From Planctomycetaceae bacterium (GTDB lineage Bacteria > Planctomycetota > Planctomycetia > Pirellulales > Thermoguttaceae): DNA of 39,636 bases. Every line of letters begins with the position of its first letter. The stretch's first letter is position 1. A program made the translations under genes and the position numbers. Below the pieces are notes generated by a model. That model searched no databases and was not told the origin of the DNA. It saw only the letters and a program-made list of their open reading frames with translations. Where the stretch lies: assembly GCA_031268995.1 (NCBI GenBank), contig JAIRWK010000317.1:1-39636 (forward strand), in the 5' to 3' direction. Below, piece by piece: positions 9,166-18,406 of this stretch.

Positions 9166-9853
9166 TGTTCAAATTAGCTGTTTGTTTAACCATAATGTGG
9201 TTAAAATGTTCATGTTGACCAAGTGATTGTCAAGTCAACAGTTTTTGTCCACCATAATAATAAAATTTTAAAACATTATTCGATTTCAATCTTGATCACA
9301 ATAATCATCATTAGAAATTGAATTATGCTCATTTGTAATTTGTATGTTAGCAATTCAAATGCCAAAAGGAATTTTTGCTACGACAAAATTGATAAAAGAT
9401 TTGTAAATTTTACACAATGGCAGTAATGGAAGCAGAATTTATTTTTAGGATAATTGTTTTATATTGTTATATTTGCGCAAACAGTTTTAAGGATTTTATA
9501 GTTGTGTTGGCATTTGGAAAAAATTTTTTGGAAACTTACAAATAAAAAATTTTTTTGCGGATTTATAACAAATTTGTCATAGAATTTTACAGACACAAAT
9601 GAAAACTAACCTTTAAATTTGCTGGATCAGCTACAAGCCGTCATATTTAACGGCGGCAACCAGTATATTTGACGGCGTTTATTTTTTGCCGACAAAATAC
9701 AACGGTTATGGTTGGATTTTTTTGTTGTGTGTTGAGTAGTGAGTAGAAACGACGCGTGCTAGCATAAAACTACCCCTAACTCCTCCGAAGGAGGGATTAG
9801 AGGTGATTCCTTTTGCTTTAGAACTGCCCTAAAGTAAAACCGTTTATTGAACA

Positions 9854-11128
9854 TTAATGGTCATTTATTTTGGGGCAATGCCTAATGTTAGGCAGTAGGT
9901 AAGTTGCCAATCCTAGCAACGGTAATATTGAGCAGGTTTTGAAAACAAAATCTATTCCGTACACATCAGCAACCTTGCCCAAAACAACAGACGCGACTCC
10001 GGCAATCCCAAACGCTAGCCCGAAAAAAAGTCCAGCTACCATACCAACTTTACCCGGCATTAATTCTTGTGCAAAAATTAAAATTGCCGAAAACGCAGAC
10101 GATAAAATAAAGCCAACCAACACACTCAAAACACACGTCCAAAAAAGCGAATCCACAAAAGGTACACAAACCGCAAACGGAAACGATCCCAATATCGAAA
10201 CCCAAATTACATACTTGCGACCCACCCAATCACCAATAGGTCCGCCAATCAACGTACCCGTCGCCGCCGCAAATAAAAATAAAAACAAATATATTTGCGA
10301 ATCACCAACCGAAACACCAAACCGTTCCATCAAATAAAACGTATAAAAACTCCTAAAACACGCTAAATAGACATACTTTGAAAAAATCAAAATCATCAAA
10401 ATAATTAACGACATCACAACCGTTGACCGACTCAACACAACTAAATTCTTGCCCAAAAGATCAACATCCTTATCCTTTTCTGTACGAAAATCATTTAAAT
10501 CATTCGTATTGGCAATTTTGATATTTTCGCGTTGTTTATTCTTATTGCGTGTTTGATTAAAACGGTGCAAATTGTAAGAATACCAACGACAAACCGGTAA
10601 CAACACAATTATCGTGCAAATAACTAATATAGATAACCAAATCGAATGACCATGACCATACGGCGCAATCAAAATTGCCGCGAGTAATGCACCAAAAGAA
10701 CCGCCGACATTGCCGCCAACAAGAAATAAAGATTGAAAAAAACCAACCCGCGTACCTGAAACCAAAAACACTATCCGCGATGCCTCAGGATGAAATACCG
10801 CCGACCCCACCCCAATAAACGCAACAGAAATAAGCACAGCCGCAAAACTATCAGCATACGAAATCAAAACGACACCAATCAAAGTTGACACCATCCCAAA
10901 AGGCAACAAATAAGGAAACGGTCGCTTGTCAGTTACATAACCAACTACGGGTTGACAAATTGACGACGTAAATTGAAAGGTCAAGGTAATAAATCCTATT
11001 TGTGTAAATGTCAATGATAACGTCTCTTTGATCTGCGGATAAATCGCTTGAAAAAACGTTTGAAAAAGATCATTCGCCAAATGCGTAAACGTAAGAACCA
11101 ACACAACCACAATTGAAACCGCTCTCAT
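9854..11128 (-). CDS. fsr: MFS transporter, fosmidomycin-resistance (Fsr)-like
   Basis: 'DLFQTFFQAIYPQIKETLSLTFTQIGFITLTFQFTSSICQPVVGYVTDKRP' and 'GSAVFHPEASR' are Fsr-type signatures. Start placed at internal ATG (11128) because the longer ORF runs into a dispersed repeat. Confidence 0.85.
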   Translation of the reverse strand: MRAVSIVVVLVLTFTHLANDLFQTFFQAIYPQIKETLSLTFTQIGFITLTFQFTSSICQPVVGYVTDKRPFPYLLPFGMVSTLIGVVLISYADSFAAVLISVAFIGVGSAVFHPEASRIVFLVSGTRVGFFQSLFLVGGNVGGSFGALLAAILIAPYGHGHSIWLSILVICTIIVLLPVCRWYSYNLHRFNQTRNKNKQRENIKIANTNDLNDFRTEKDKDVDLLGKNLVVLSRSTVVMSLIILMILIFSKYVYLACFRSFYTFYLMERFGVSVGDSQIYLFLFLFAAATGTLIGGPIGDWVGRKYVIWVSILGSFPFAVCVPFVDSLFWTCVLSVLVGFILSSAFSAILIFAQELMPGKVGMVAGLFFGLAFGIAGVASVVLGKVADVYGIDFVFKTCSILPLLGLATYLLPNIRHCPKINDH

Positions 11129-11152
11129 CGTAAAAATAAAGAAAAATAATGA

Positions 11153-11255
11153 TATACCGTAACCGGTAGGGCAATAGGCTTCGCCCTTGAGCAATCGCTT
11201 CACGTTGTTGCGCTTGCGTGTTCCGCTTCGGGAAATTCAAAACAGCTTGAGTATA
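11153..11255 (+). mobile_element. ~100-bp TA element
   Basis: Full-length copy directly upstream of the fsr-like gene. Confidence 0.95.
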
Positions 11256-11343
11256 TAACAATGATTAAAAATTTTCGACATCAAAAAAATATCCGCGAAC
11301 ACCCATCAAATCTGCGTTATCTGCGTGCTTCTCCCAGAACGTA

Positions 11344-14300
11344 TTATTTCCATGTTACCCACGATTTTACGCGTTGTAGTATTCCGGTTTTTGTGGGTTT
11401 ATTTGGTATGCTTTGTTCTTTTTGTAGCGAGGCAATTTTTGTATTTGGAGAAATGTTATTTGGTGAATTGTTTGTTGTAATATTTGCAGGTGGTGTTGTG
11501 TTGTTTGGGTCAGGTATATTGTGTAACAAAAATTGCGCCCAATAACTATCAAAAAGTCTCAATAAATCTGATACCCGATACTTCGCTCTGCGAACATCCG
11601 CCGCCGACAATAATTTTAATAACTCATTCGTCTCCTCCGGCGTAAACGCGACTTGATACAACGTAATATCATCAACCCAAACCGTAGCCGACCCGATTAA
11701 ATTAAAACGCAAAACCACATCATTGCCCGTACTCATTGGAAGTTGTTCAAACGGAATCACCACCTTGAACCATTGAACGCCGTCCGCAACCGCAACACCG
11801 CCGCCAACACTTGCACCACGTGAAACCGGTTTTAACAACGAATCCATATTAAATGTACGATTAATCAGTTTGTCCGATCCCACGCTGTTTCCGTTGTTGC
11901 CTTCAACACCGCCCAACCCGACAATCGATAACTGAAATAATAACGGCGTGTCAATTCCAACTGTTGATTTATTTGATATTGTTGTCGTTGTTACGGGCAA
12001 ATTTGTTGAGCCGGTTCTATTTTGTCCCGCGAAATCTTTTATGCCGACAAAAAGCGAAACGAAAAGCCGACCGGTTGTCGGAATTTCAAACGGGTCACTG
12101 CTCACGCAAATATTTTTGTCCGTACCCGTACTCGACAACCTCAAACTCGCATTGCCCTCATGCTTAACCGCCCGATCAATATTGGCAGACGCTCCGTTAG
12201 TCGAAAGAGCTTGCCAACCGTGATATTCACTGTATTCGTAGTTGCTGACGTTAATGTGTTCGGGCGAATTTTGCAAAATATTTTGCGGCAAATCTGTTTT
12301 TTTGAAATCCCGTTCGCCGCGTTCTTCGTCGAATCCTGTGTTATTTAATTTATTCCATTTTATTCCTGATCTTGCAATTTGAATACGTTGACCGAGTTCT
12401 TTAACCCGCTTGTGCAAAATTCCGTTCGCGCCGCAAATATGTTCGGGAAGCAACACCTCCACATTCTCAATAAACGCCGCCGCATCGTGTACATAAACCG
12501 CCGTCAAATTATACGCCTCAACCCTAAATGAACCCGTTTGCCGACCGCCATTCCAAGCTCTTGTCTCACATTTTTTTTGACCGCTTAACTCATAAAATCC
12601 CGCACCTTCCGCAACACTAAACCCAACATCCACACGCACTTCAAACGGCGCATCGTTGACAATATAAACGAACAAACCCAAACCATTATTCACATACCGA
12701 ACAGTAACAGGCTGCAATGATTTTTCATCTGGAACGGACGACGCGGACGATGATAAAGTTGACGATGGATTTGTTGATGCGTTTGGCGTGGGATTTATTG
12801 TTGCGCTGGTTGGAGTGTAAACTGATTGATTTTGCGGATATGAAAAAGTCTTGAAGGGCAACGCTGGAAGTTGACGGAACACGGCGAGCAATTCACGCAA
12901 CGAATCATTTTCGCCGCTCAACAAAGAATTACCGCCGTCAAAAAACATTGCAACATCGGATTGAGCTAGTTGTTTTACGAACCGGCTACGGTTATGAATT
13001 GACGGCGGAACGGATGGCGATTGGTCAAAATCGTCAAAAAATAATGTGCCGAATGAAATTTCGTTACGAATAAATTGTGCGCCGGTATTCACGACATCAA
13101 AATCACTGTAAACAGCTGCGGATTCGTTTTGCATATCGGGCGATCTACGCGACGGACGCAAAAAAGTTACAGACGGAATATCACAAATTAACGCCGGATC
13201 ATAACCAAGTAATCGTTGCGACAACAACACCGTACCGGAACGCGGAAGAGACGGAAGGCAAAATTTCTTAACTTCAGGTCGATCCAAAATTGTGTCGGCG
13301 GCTAAATACAACCGTGCATCACGACGAACATCAGTAATCGTCTTGACAACTTCTTGATAAAATTCTTTTACTTTAACGTTGCGCCAATTGACAAACGCAT
13401 CAAATGTTGCATTATTGTTGCGCAAAAAAATTGCCCTCGCCTCAATCCGATCACGAATTTCTGCAAATTGCGCTTCCGGTATCTGTATTCCGGTCTCTCT
13501 TGTAAATTCGCGGATCGTTCTGTCATCAAGTGACTTAAACGGATCATTTAAAAGCGTATGACTGTCATGCGCAAGTATAACACCAATTCCGCCAAAAGAT
13601 CGATGTGTTCCGTAACGTGTTGTGATTTCGCGAATCGTGTTGAGCAATGTTTCTTTGACGATTGGGTGAAGAAAGTTATAACGTGTTTTTGATTTGTCCG
13701 TTTCGTTATTATTTATTGTAACGTTAATTTCGGATTGATTTGACGGCGGTTCCGTATCGAATTGCAAAAGTTCGTAAGCGAGTTGCGGATTGTTTCGTAT
13801 TATGCTGTCAATTTTTGGCAGCCGCATGTTGAAGTTGACGGCGGGTATCAGCGAGAATGTTTCGCGATCAAATAATTTATGCAACAATTCAAGCATATCA
13901 CGCGGTGATTCCAATTTCGCTGAATCGGATCGGTACAAAATCGCTTCATTTGAGGCAACATTTAACATCACGCCGTCAAATCCATTCCAATGTAAAATCT
14001 CAACTAATCGATTGGCGGATTCATAAAGCGTCTGCCAATCACGAGCGGGAATTTTAGTTATTTTGGCGGAGTTAGGATTTGGTGTTGTGTCTGTTTTTTC
14101 AACAGTTGACGCAAGTTGAAGCAACATTTCGGGCTTGTTGAGATAACCGGCAACAAGACGTTTGGGAACGAATTTATATTGACGCGAAATTGAGTCAGAT
14201 GTTATTTTGTACAACTTAACATTGCCGAAAATACAATTTCGTCCCGTGCGATTCATCAACAACAATGTCGGCGTTTTTGTTTTTGACCAGAACAAAATCT

Positions 14301-15414
14301 TATGCGTGTTATTCGCCTCCGATCCCGCCGACGCGATAGCTTGCCCGACCGTTTCCGTAACATGAATACACGACTCCGCACTCACAACATGCTCGCCGTC
14401 AATCGCCTCAACAACAGCAATCTCAAGTTTCTGCGAAGCCGATAATGGATAATCAATCTCAATCAAATGCGGCTTGCCGATTTCATGCAAATTAAGCGGA
14501 ATCGCATTCCACGAATACGGTGAAAATTTATCGTCGGACGGATGTAAAATTGAATAATTATTTTCAGTTTTTGTTATATTGTTATTATTACTTTCCGCAA
14601 GATTTGTAATTTGATTTATATATTGTTCAAAAAACGGCGCGAGTGAATTTTTATTTATTGCAAAACGGAAGTTACTGGCGGGAGTAGTATTTGTTGCTTG
14701 GCTACGGTCAATAAATGATGGCAATTTCGGCGTAGGAATTGTGGGCAATCGTCTTAAATTTGGTTTCCACCATTCGTTTTTTTGAGTATTGTTTTGTTCG
14801 ATTAGTTCTTTATCAAATGTAAGATTACCGGATTCGGCGGCGGACAAAGAACGGCGTTTAGGGGCAGAGTTGACGATGACAATTTGTTTAACAATTTCGA
14901 TGTCAGGTTTAGAAAAACTGCGAGGCAATGAAGGTTGACCTTGTGCGTAGAACGATACAATAATTTCGTAAACACCGTCATTTTGAGGGGCAAGAAAAGT
15001 AACAGGAAAGTTGTATGGCGAATCGGTTGAGATTGTTATTGGAAATTCGTTTTCGTATTCGGGCGTTTTTTTCGACGTATCGGAGCGTTTTGATTCGGGA
15101 GTGATAGTCAAGCCGTTTGGTTCGGGAATTTGGTAAACGCCGACGTGAATAATTAGATTTCTTGTAATTTTGGGCGGAGTGGTTCGTATCGGCGAAAAAT
15201 TTCGCGCAAGAGTGAGCGAACCCGTAACTCGCAATTGTACAGAATTTCCCGATTGATAAATTTCGTTGCCGTCCTGCAAATTTACTTCGGCGTTAATGTG
15301 TGTACTGGCAAGCCGAAGCACGTCAAATCCTTGCGATTTAAGCGTACCGCTCGCGCAAACAATAAACGCAACGATAATCATAATAACAAAAACCGCTCGC
15401 AATATTGCGCTCAT
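11344..15414 (-). CDS. large secreted protein with possible glycoside-hydrolase-like (GHL10-type) central domain
   Basis: Signal peptide 'MSAILRAVFVIMIIVAFIVCASGTLKSQG'; 'WNGFDGVMLNVASNEAILY' and 'FGGIGVILAHDSHTLL…' resemble barrel-type hydrolases; family call tentative. Confidence 0.6.
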   Translation of the reverse strand: MSAILRAVFVIMIIVAFIVCASGTLKSQGFDVLRLASTHINAEVNLQDGNEIYQSGNSVQLRVTGSLTLARNFSPIRTTPPKITRNLIIHVGVYQIPEPNGLTITPESKRSDTSKKTPEYENEFPITISTDSPYNFPVTFLAPQNDGVYEIIVSFYAQGQPSLPRSFSKPDIEIVKQIVIVNSAPKRRSLSAAESGNLTFDKELIEQNNTQKNEWWKPNLRRLPTIPTPKLPSFIDRSQATNTTPASNFRFAINKNSLAPFFEQYINQITNLAESNNNNITKTENNYSILHPSDDKFSPYSWNAIPLNLHEIGKPHLIEIDYPLSASQKLEIAVVEAIDGEHVVSAESCIHVTETVGQAIASAGSEANNTHKILFWSKTKTPTLLLMNRTGRNCIFGNVKLYKITSDSISRQYKFVPKRLVAGYLNKPEMLLQLASTVEKTDTTPNPNSAKITKIPARDWQTLYESANRLVEILHWNGFDGVMLNVASNEAILYRSDSAKLESPRDMLELLHKLFDRETFSLIPAVNFNMRLPKIDSIIRNNPQLAYELLQFDTEPPSNQSEINVTINNNETDKSKTRYNFLHPIVKETLLNTIREITTRYGTHRSFGGIGVILAHDSHTLLNDPFKSLDDRTIREFTRETGIQIPEAQFAEIRDRIEARAIFLRNNNATFDAFVNWRNVKVKEFYQEVVKTITDVRRDARLYLAADTILDRPEVKKFCLPSLPRSGTVLLSQRLLGYDPALICDIPSVTFLRPSRRSPDMQNESAAVYSDFDVVNTGAQFIRNEISFGTLFFDDFDQSPSVPPSIHNRSRFVKQLAQSDVAMFFDGGNSLLSGENDSLRELLAVFRQLPALPFKTFSYPQNQSVYTPTSATINPTPNASTNPSSTLSSSASSVPDEKSLQPVTVRYVNNGLGLFVYIVNDAPFEVRVDVGFSVAEGAGFYELSGQKKCETRAWNGGRQTGSFRVEAYNLTAVYVHDAAAFIENVEVLLPEHICGANGILHKRVKELGQRIQIARSGIKWNKLNNTGFDEERGERDFKKTDLPQNILQNSPEHINVSNYEYSEYHGWQALSTNGASANIDRAVKHEGNASLRLSSTGTDKNICVSSDPFEIPTTGRLFVSLFVGIKDFAGQNRTGSTNLPVTTTTISNKSTVGIDTPLLFQLSIVGLGGVEGNNGNSVGSDKLINRTFNMDSLLKPVSRGASVGGGVAVADGVQWFKVVIPFEQLPMSTGNDVVLRFNLIGSATVWVDDITLYQVAFTPEETNELLKLLSAADVRRAKYRVSDLLRLFDSYWAQFLLHNIPDPNNTTPPANITTNNSPNNISPNTKIASLQKEQSIPNKPTKTGILQRVKSWVTWK

Positions 15415-15449
15415 GTGTTCGGATTCAGTGATTTTAAAGCAGCTTGAAT
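15414..15449 (+). repeat. 3' remnant of the TA element overlapping the start of CDS 11344-15414
   Basis: 'gtgttcggattcagtgattttaaagcagcttgaata' versus consensus 'gtgttcagattcaggaattttaaaacagcttgagta'. Confidence 0.7.
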
Positions 15450-15626
15450 ATGCCTGATGCATTGTCGATCTATATTATTGTACAATAAATAACTCTGTAT
15501 ATAACGTGAGTAAATAAAAAATAAAATTATCAGGTGGTTTGTGATCAGAATTCTTGCAATAATGAACTATACACTCCCACACCGCGAATTATGCAGATTT
15601 CAGACAACCGAGTCCAGATCAATTTT

Positions 15627-15684
15627 TTCACGTTGTTGCGCTTGCGTGTTCAGATTCAGGAATTTTAAAGTAGCTTGAGTACAA
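15627..15684 (+). repeat. 3' half of the TA element
   Basis: 'ttcacgttgttgcgcttgcgtgttcagattcaggaattttaaagtagcttgagtac'. Confidence 0.85.
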
Positions 15685-15862
15685 TATAAAACCAGCCCTA
15701 ACTTTAGAGCATTAGTGATTTTTATTTCAGAGCAATGCCTAAATATTTGTGTGCCAAAAATTCAATTGAAGGAATAGTTGTAAATTGATCTTGCGTTGGT
15801 TGCCGGAAAATTGTTATACTTCGTTTTGTGCGATGTCGTGATGTGTAATTTGTGGGTGTTGC

Positions 15863-15946
15863 TATACCGAAACCGGTATGGGCGGTAGGCTTCGCAATGT
15901 TACGCTTGCGCGTTCAACTTCAGGAATTTTAAAACAGCTTGAGTAC
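15863..15946 (+). mobile_element. ~100-bp TA element with internal deletion
   Basis: 'tataccgaaaccggtatgggcggtaggcttcg|caatgttacgcttgcgcgttcaacttcaggaattttaaaacagcttgagtaca'. Confidence 0.9.
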
Positions 15947-15991
15947 ATTATCGCATGACAAAGATCAGGAAATTTTCAGTAATCCTTTAGC

Positions 15992-16288
15992 GAAAACATA
16001 ACCTCATTTTCACCTAATTTTTTTAACTAAACAACTTCAGTAGCAAATAATTAAAAAAACACTAACCTCATTATACTCAAGCTGTTTTAAAATTCCTGAA
16101 GCTGGACACGCAAGTGTAGCATCGCGAAGCGGTTGTTCAAGGGCGAAGCCTATCGCCTTACCGGCTACGGTATAAACAGGTTTTGTGTTGGCGTGAAATA
16201 ATCAAATTAGGTAATGAGGTTGGGTGTGGGGGGATTCATTGGCTACTGAGGTTGCTTTGTTAAAAAATTAAGTGGAAATGAGGTTTTC
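15992..16288. repeat. long imperfect palindromic repeat interrupted by a TA element
   Basis: 'gaaaacataacctcattttcacctaatttttttaa' pairs with 'ttaaaaaattaagtggaaatgaggttttc'; 'caacttcagtagc' pairs with 'gctactgaggttg'. A related half-copy at 30136-30192. Confidence 0.75.
16072..16174 (-). mobile_element. ~100-bp TA element
   Basis: Full-length reverse copy located near the centre of a larger palindromic repeat. Confidence 0.95.
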
Positions 16289-16299
16289 AAAAATTCCCT

Positions 16300-16372
16300 A
16301 TGAGAATTTCTAAAAATTAATTTTATTCGAATTCGGTCAATTTATATCGACTGAATTTGAAATAGTTTGTTT
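16300..16372. repeat. 'ggtcgattt' palindromic repeat, reverse orientation
   Basis: 'attttattcgaattcggtcaatttatatcgactgaatttgaaatagtttgtttt' is the reverse complement pattern of 21597-21675. Confidence 0.75.
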
Positions 16373-16373
16373 T

Positions 16374-16476
16374 TATACTGAAGCTACTTTAAAATTCCTG
16401 AAACTGAACACGCAAGCGCAACAACGTGAAGCGGTTATTCAGGAGCGAAGCCTATCGCCTTACCGGCTACGGTATA
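16374..16476 (-). mobile_element. ~100-bp TA element
   Basis: 'tatactgaagctactttaaaattcctgaaactgaacacgcaagcgcaacaacgtgaagcggtt…ctaccggctacggtata'-type full-length copy. Confidence 0.95.
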
Positions 16477-16526
16477 GCAAATAGTATTTTTAGAAAATTC
16501 CCCTACATTGGCTTCGGTTTATAAAA

Positions 16527-17624
16527 ATGCAAAAATCAATTCGATTTGATCGAAATATGCAACGGATACGGCGAATTTTAATTATATGTTTTTCAGATAC
16601 GGTTAATGTCGTGCAAGGTTTACCGATTTTGCCTACGCTCAGGTTGCGTTTTCCGCATGTTGAGCTTGCGTGGTTGACCGAAGAAACAAATTCGGCGTTA
16701 CTTAATAGGCTTCCTTCGCTTGACCGTTTAATTATTGTGAAAGATCGTTATTTGCATTCGTGGAGCGAGGCGATGCGGTTACGAAAACGTTTACGATCAT
16801 TCGCGCCGGACGTAACAATAGATTTGCAAAACCGATTCAAAAGTGCGTTTGCCGCGTGGATTTCAGGGGCAAACGTTCGTATCGGATTCGGTAACAATAA
16901 CGGTTACGAAATAAGCCGATGGTTAAATAATCGTCTTGTTGCAACAGATACCGATCATATTGTCGAGCAAAATTTGCAGCTTCTTCAAGCGTTGGGAATC
17001 TATGGTTCAAGTATAAATTTCGATCTGTTTGAGTGTGAGATTGACCGTTATTGTGCGCAAGGCATTTTGAATCGTAGCGGTTTGCATGGCAATTTTGCGA
17101 TTGTGTGTGTTGGTGCGGAGGCGGAGTATAAACTTTGGCGTGAGGAGCGTTATACGGAGTTGACGAATTATTTATCAGAGCAATGGAATTTGCCGTCTAT
17201 TGTGTGTTGGTCGAGTGAGGTGGATCGGAAATTTGCGGAACGAGTGGTGAGCGGGGTTGACGGAACGGCGATACTTGCGCCACCTATCACGCTCAACGAA
17301 TTTGCGGCGATTGCAAGACGGGCAACAATTGTAGTCGGTTCGGATTCCGCACAATTGCATATCGCCGCCGCAGTAGAAGCAAATTGTATCGGACTATTTG
17401 GCGCAACAGATGTAAAACGAAACGCGCCCTACGGAGAAAATAATTGCGCAATACAAAAATTGCCAAACAACGCACCACAAAATAAAAACTCACGAATACC
17501 AATGGACACAATCGATACAAAAACCGTTTACAATACTTGCGATAAAATGCTAGCCGATATCCTAGACCCGCCTAAAGTCATCCCAACAACACAAAAAACA
17601 ACAACAGGAAAAAAAGTCGCATAA
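16527..17624 (+). CDS. glycosyltransferase family 9 (ADP-heptose:LPS heptosyltransferase-like)
   Basis: 'RRILIICFSDTVNVVQGLPILPTLRLRFPHVELAWLTEE' and 'IVVGSDSAQLHIAAAVEANCIGLFGATDVKRNAPYG'. Confidence 0.88.
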   Translation: MQKSIRFDRNMQRIRRILIICFSDTVNVVQGLPILPTLRLRFPHVELAWLTEETNSALLNRLPSLDRLIIVKDRYLHSWSEAMRLRKRLRSFAPDVTIDLQNRFKSAFAAWISGANVRIGFGNNNGYEISRWLNNRLVATDTDHIVEQNLQLLQALGIYGSSINFDLFECEIDRYCAQGILNRSGLHGNFAIVCVGAEAEYKLWREERYTELTNYLSEQWNLPSIVCWSSEVDRKFAERVVSGVDGTAILAPPITLNEFAAIARRATIVVGSDSAQLHIAAAVEANCIGLFGATDVKRNAPYGENNCAIQKLPNNAPQNKNSRIPMDTIDTKTVYNTCDKMLADILDPPKVIPTTQKTTTGKKVA

Positions 17625-17632
17625 TAAAAAAA

Positions 17633-17735
17633 TCAGCACGCAGACAACACAGATTGGAAAAGATCAGATTTCGTTTTCAGATCTTGCGAATATCCTGACA
17701 AAATCTGCGTTATCTGCGTGCTTATTTTTTTAATC
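17633..17735. repeat. 'agcacgcaga…tctgcgtgct' hairpin repeat
   Basis: 'atcagcacgcagacaacacagatt…aaaatctgcgttatctgcgtgctta'; between convergent genes. Confidence 0.85.
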
Positions 17736-17741
17736 GTTTTA

Positions 17742-17781
17742 ATACTATATCGAAGCCTATCGCCTTGCTGGCTACGGTATA
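17742..17781 (-). repeat. internally deleted or truncated TA element
   Basis: 'atactatatcgaagcctatcgccttgctggctacggtata'. Confidence 0.7.
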
Positions 17782-18233
17782 ATCCTATCGCCAACACCGC
17801 CTCCGGTCTGTTTTGCTCTTTGGACGGTGATTTCCAAAGTTGCATTTTTACCTCGTATAACTTCAATATTTGGTGGTTTGGCGGACGATTCGGCGACTAA
17901 ATCTTCTTCGCCGTAGGCTGGAGCGGACGACACACTGATGGTGTAATTGCCAGCCGGAATCCCCGATTTATTCTCTGAGGTTTCCATAACAAAATTTCCG
18001 TTTGGACTAATCCGTCCTATAAACGATTCCGTATCCGTTGATAACATAACCGTACCGTTGGCTAAAGGATTTCCATCATCAAATTTGACATTTCCAGTCA
18101 AAGAGATATTTGAATTGCCGCAACCACAGACTAATACAATAACGAAAAAAGAGTAAAGTAAACGTTTAATAATAATTGTTGAAATTGTTGAAATTTTATA
18201 CCGAAGCCGGTATGGGCGGTAGGCTTCGCCCAT
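17772..18233 (-). CDS. small lipoprotein, carboxypeptidase-regulatory-like; start and stop codons lie in repeat sequence
   Basis: Lipobox 'LLYSFFVIVLVCGCGNSN', 'LTGNVKFDDGNPLANGTVMLSTD…IPAGNYTISVSSAPAYGEED'. The in-frame ATG (18233) lies in the dispersed repeat; TAG at 17772-17774 lies in a repeat remnant. Confidence 0.7.
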   Translation of the reverse strand: MGEAYRPYRLRYKISTISTIIIKRLLYSFFVIVLVCGCGNSNISLTGNVKFDDGNPLANGTVMLSTDTESFIGRISPNGNFVMETSENKSGIPAGNYTISVSSAPAYGEEDLVAESSAKPPNIEVIRGKNATLEITVQRAKQTGGGVGDRIIP

Positions 18234-18384
18234 AAACAATCGCTTCACGTTGTTGCGTTTGCGTGTTCTTTATACCGTAGCCGGGCTTCGCCCTTGAACA
18301 ACCGCTTCGCGATGCTACGCTTGCCCAACGCTCTGTGTTGTAGGTTTACCGTAGCTTCAGGAATTTTAAAACGGCTTGAGTATG
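18197..18384 (+). mobile_element. composite of two TA element copies (18197-18268 truncated, then 18271-18384 variant)
   Basis: Two 'tataccg…' starts in tandem; the second copy carries the variant segment 'cccaacgctctgtgttgtaggtttaccg'. Confidence 0.85.
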
Positions 18385-18406
18385 TCAATCAAAATGGTTC
18401 TGTAAT

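Noticed and set aside
9720-9850. Intergenic stretch 9170-9850 considered as an ncRNA or lost gene
   Set aside because: AT-rich with no coherent ORF or recognisable RNA family; only the 'ctacccctaac' hairpin motif could be supported.
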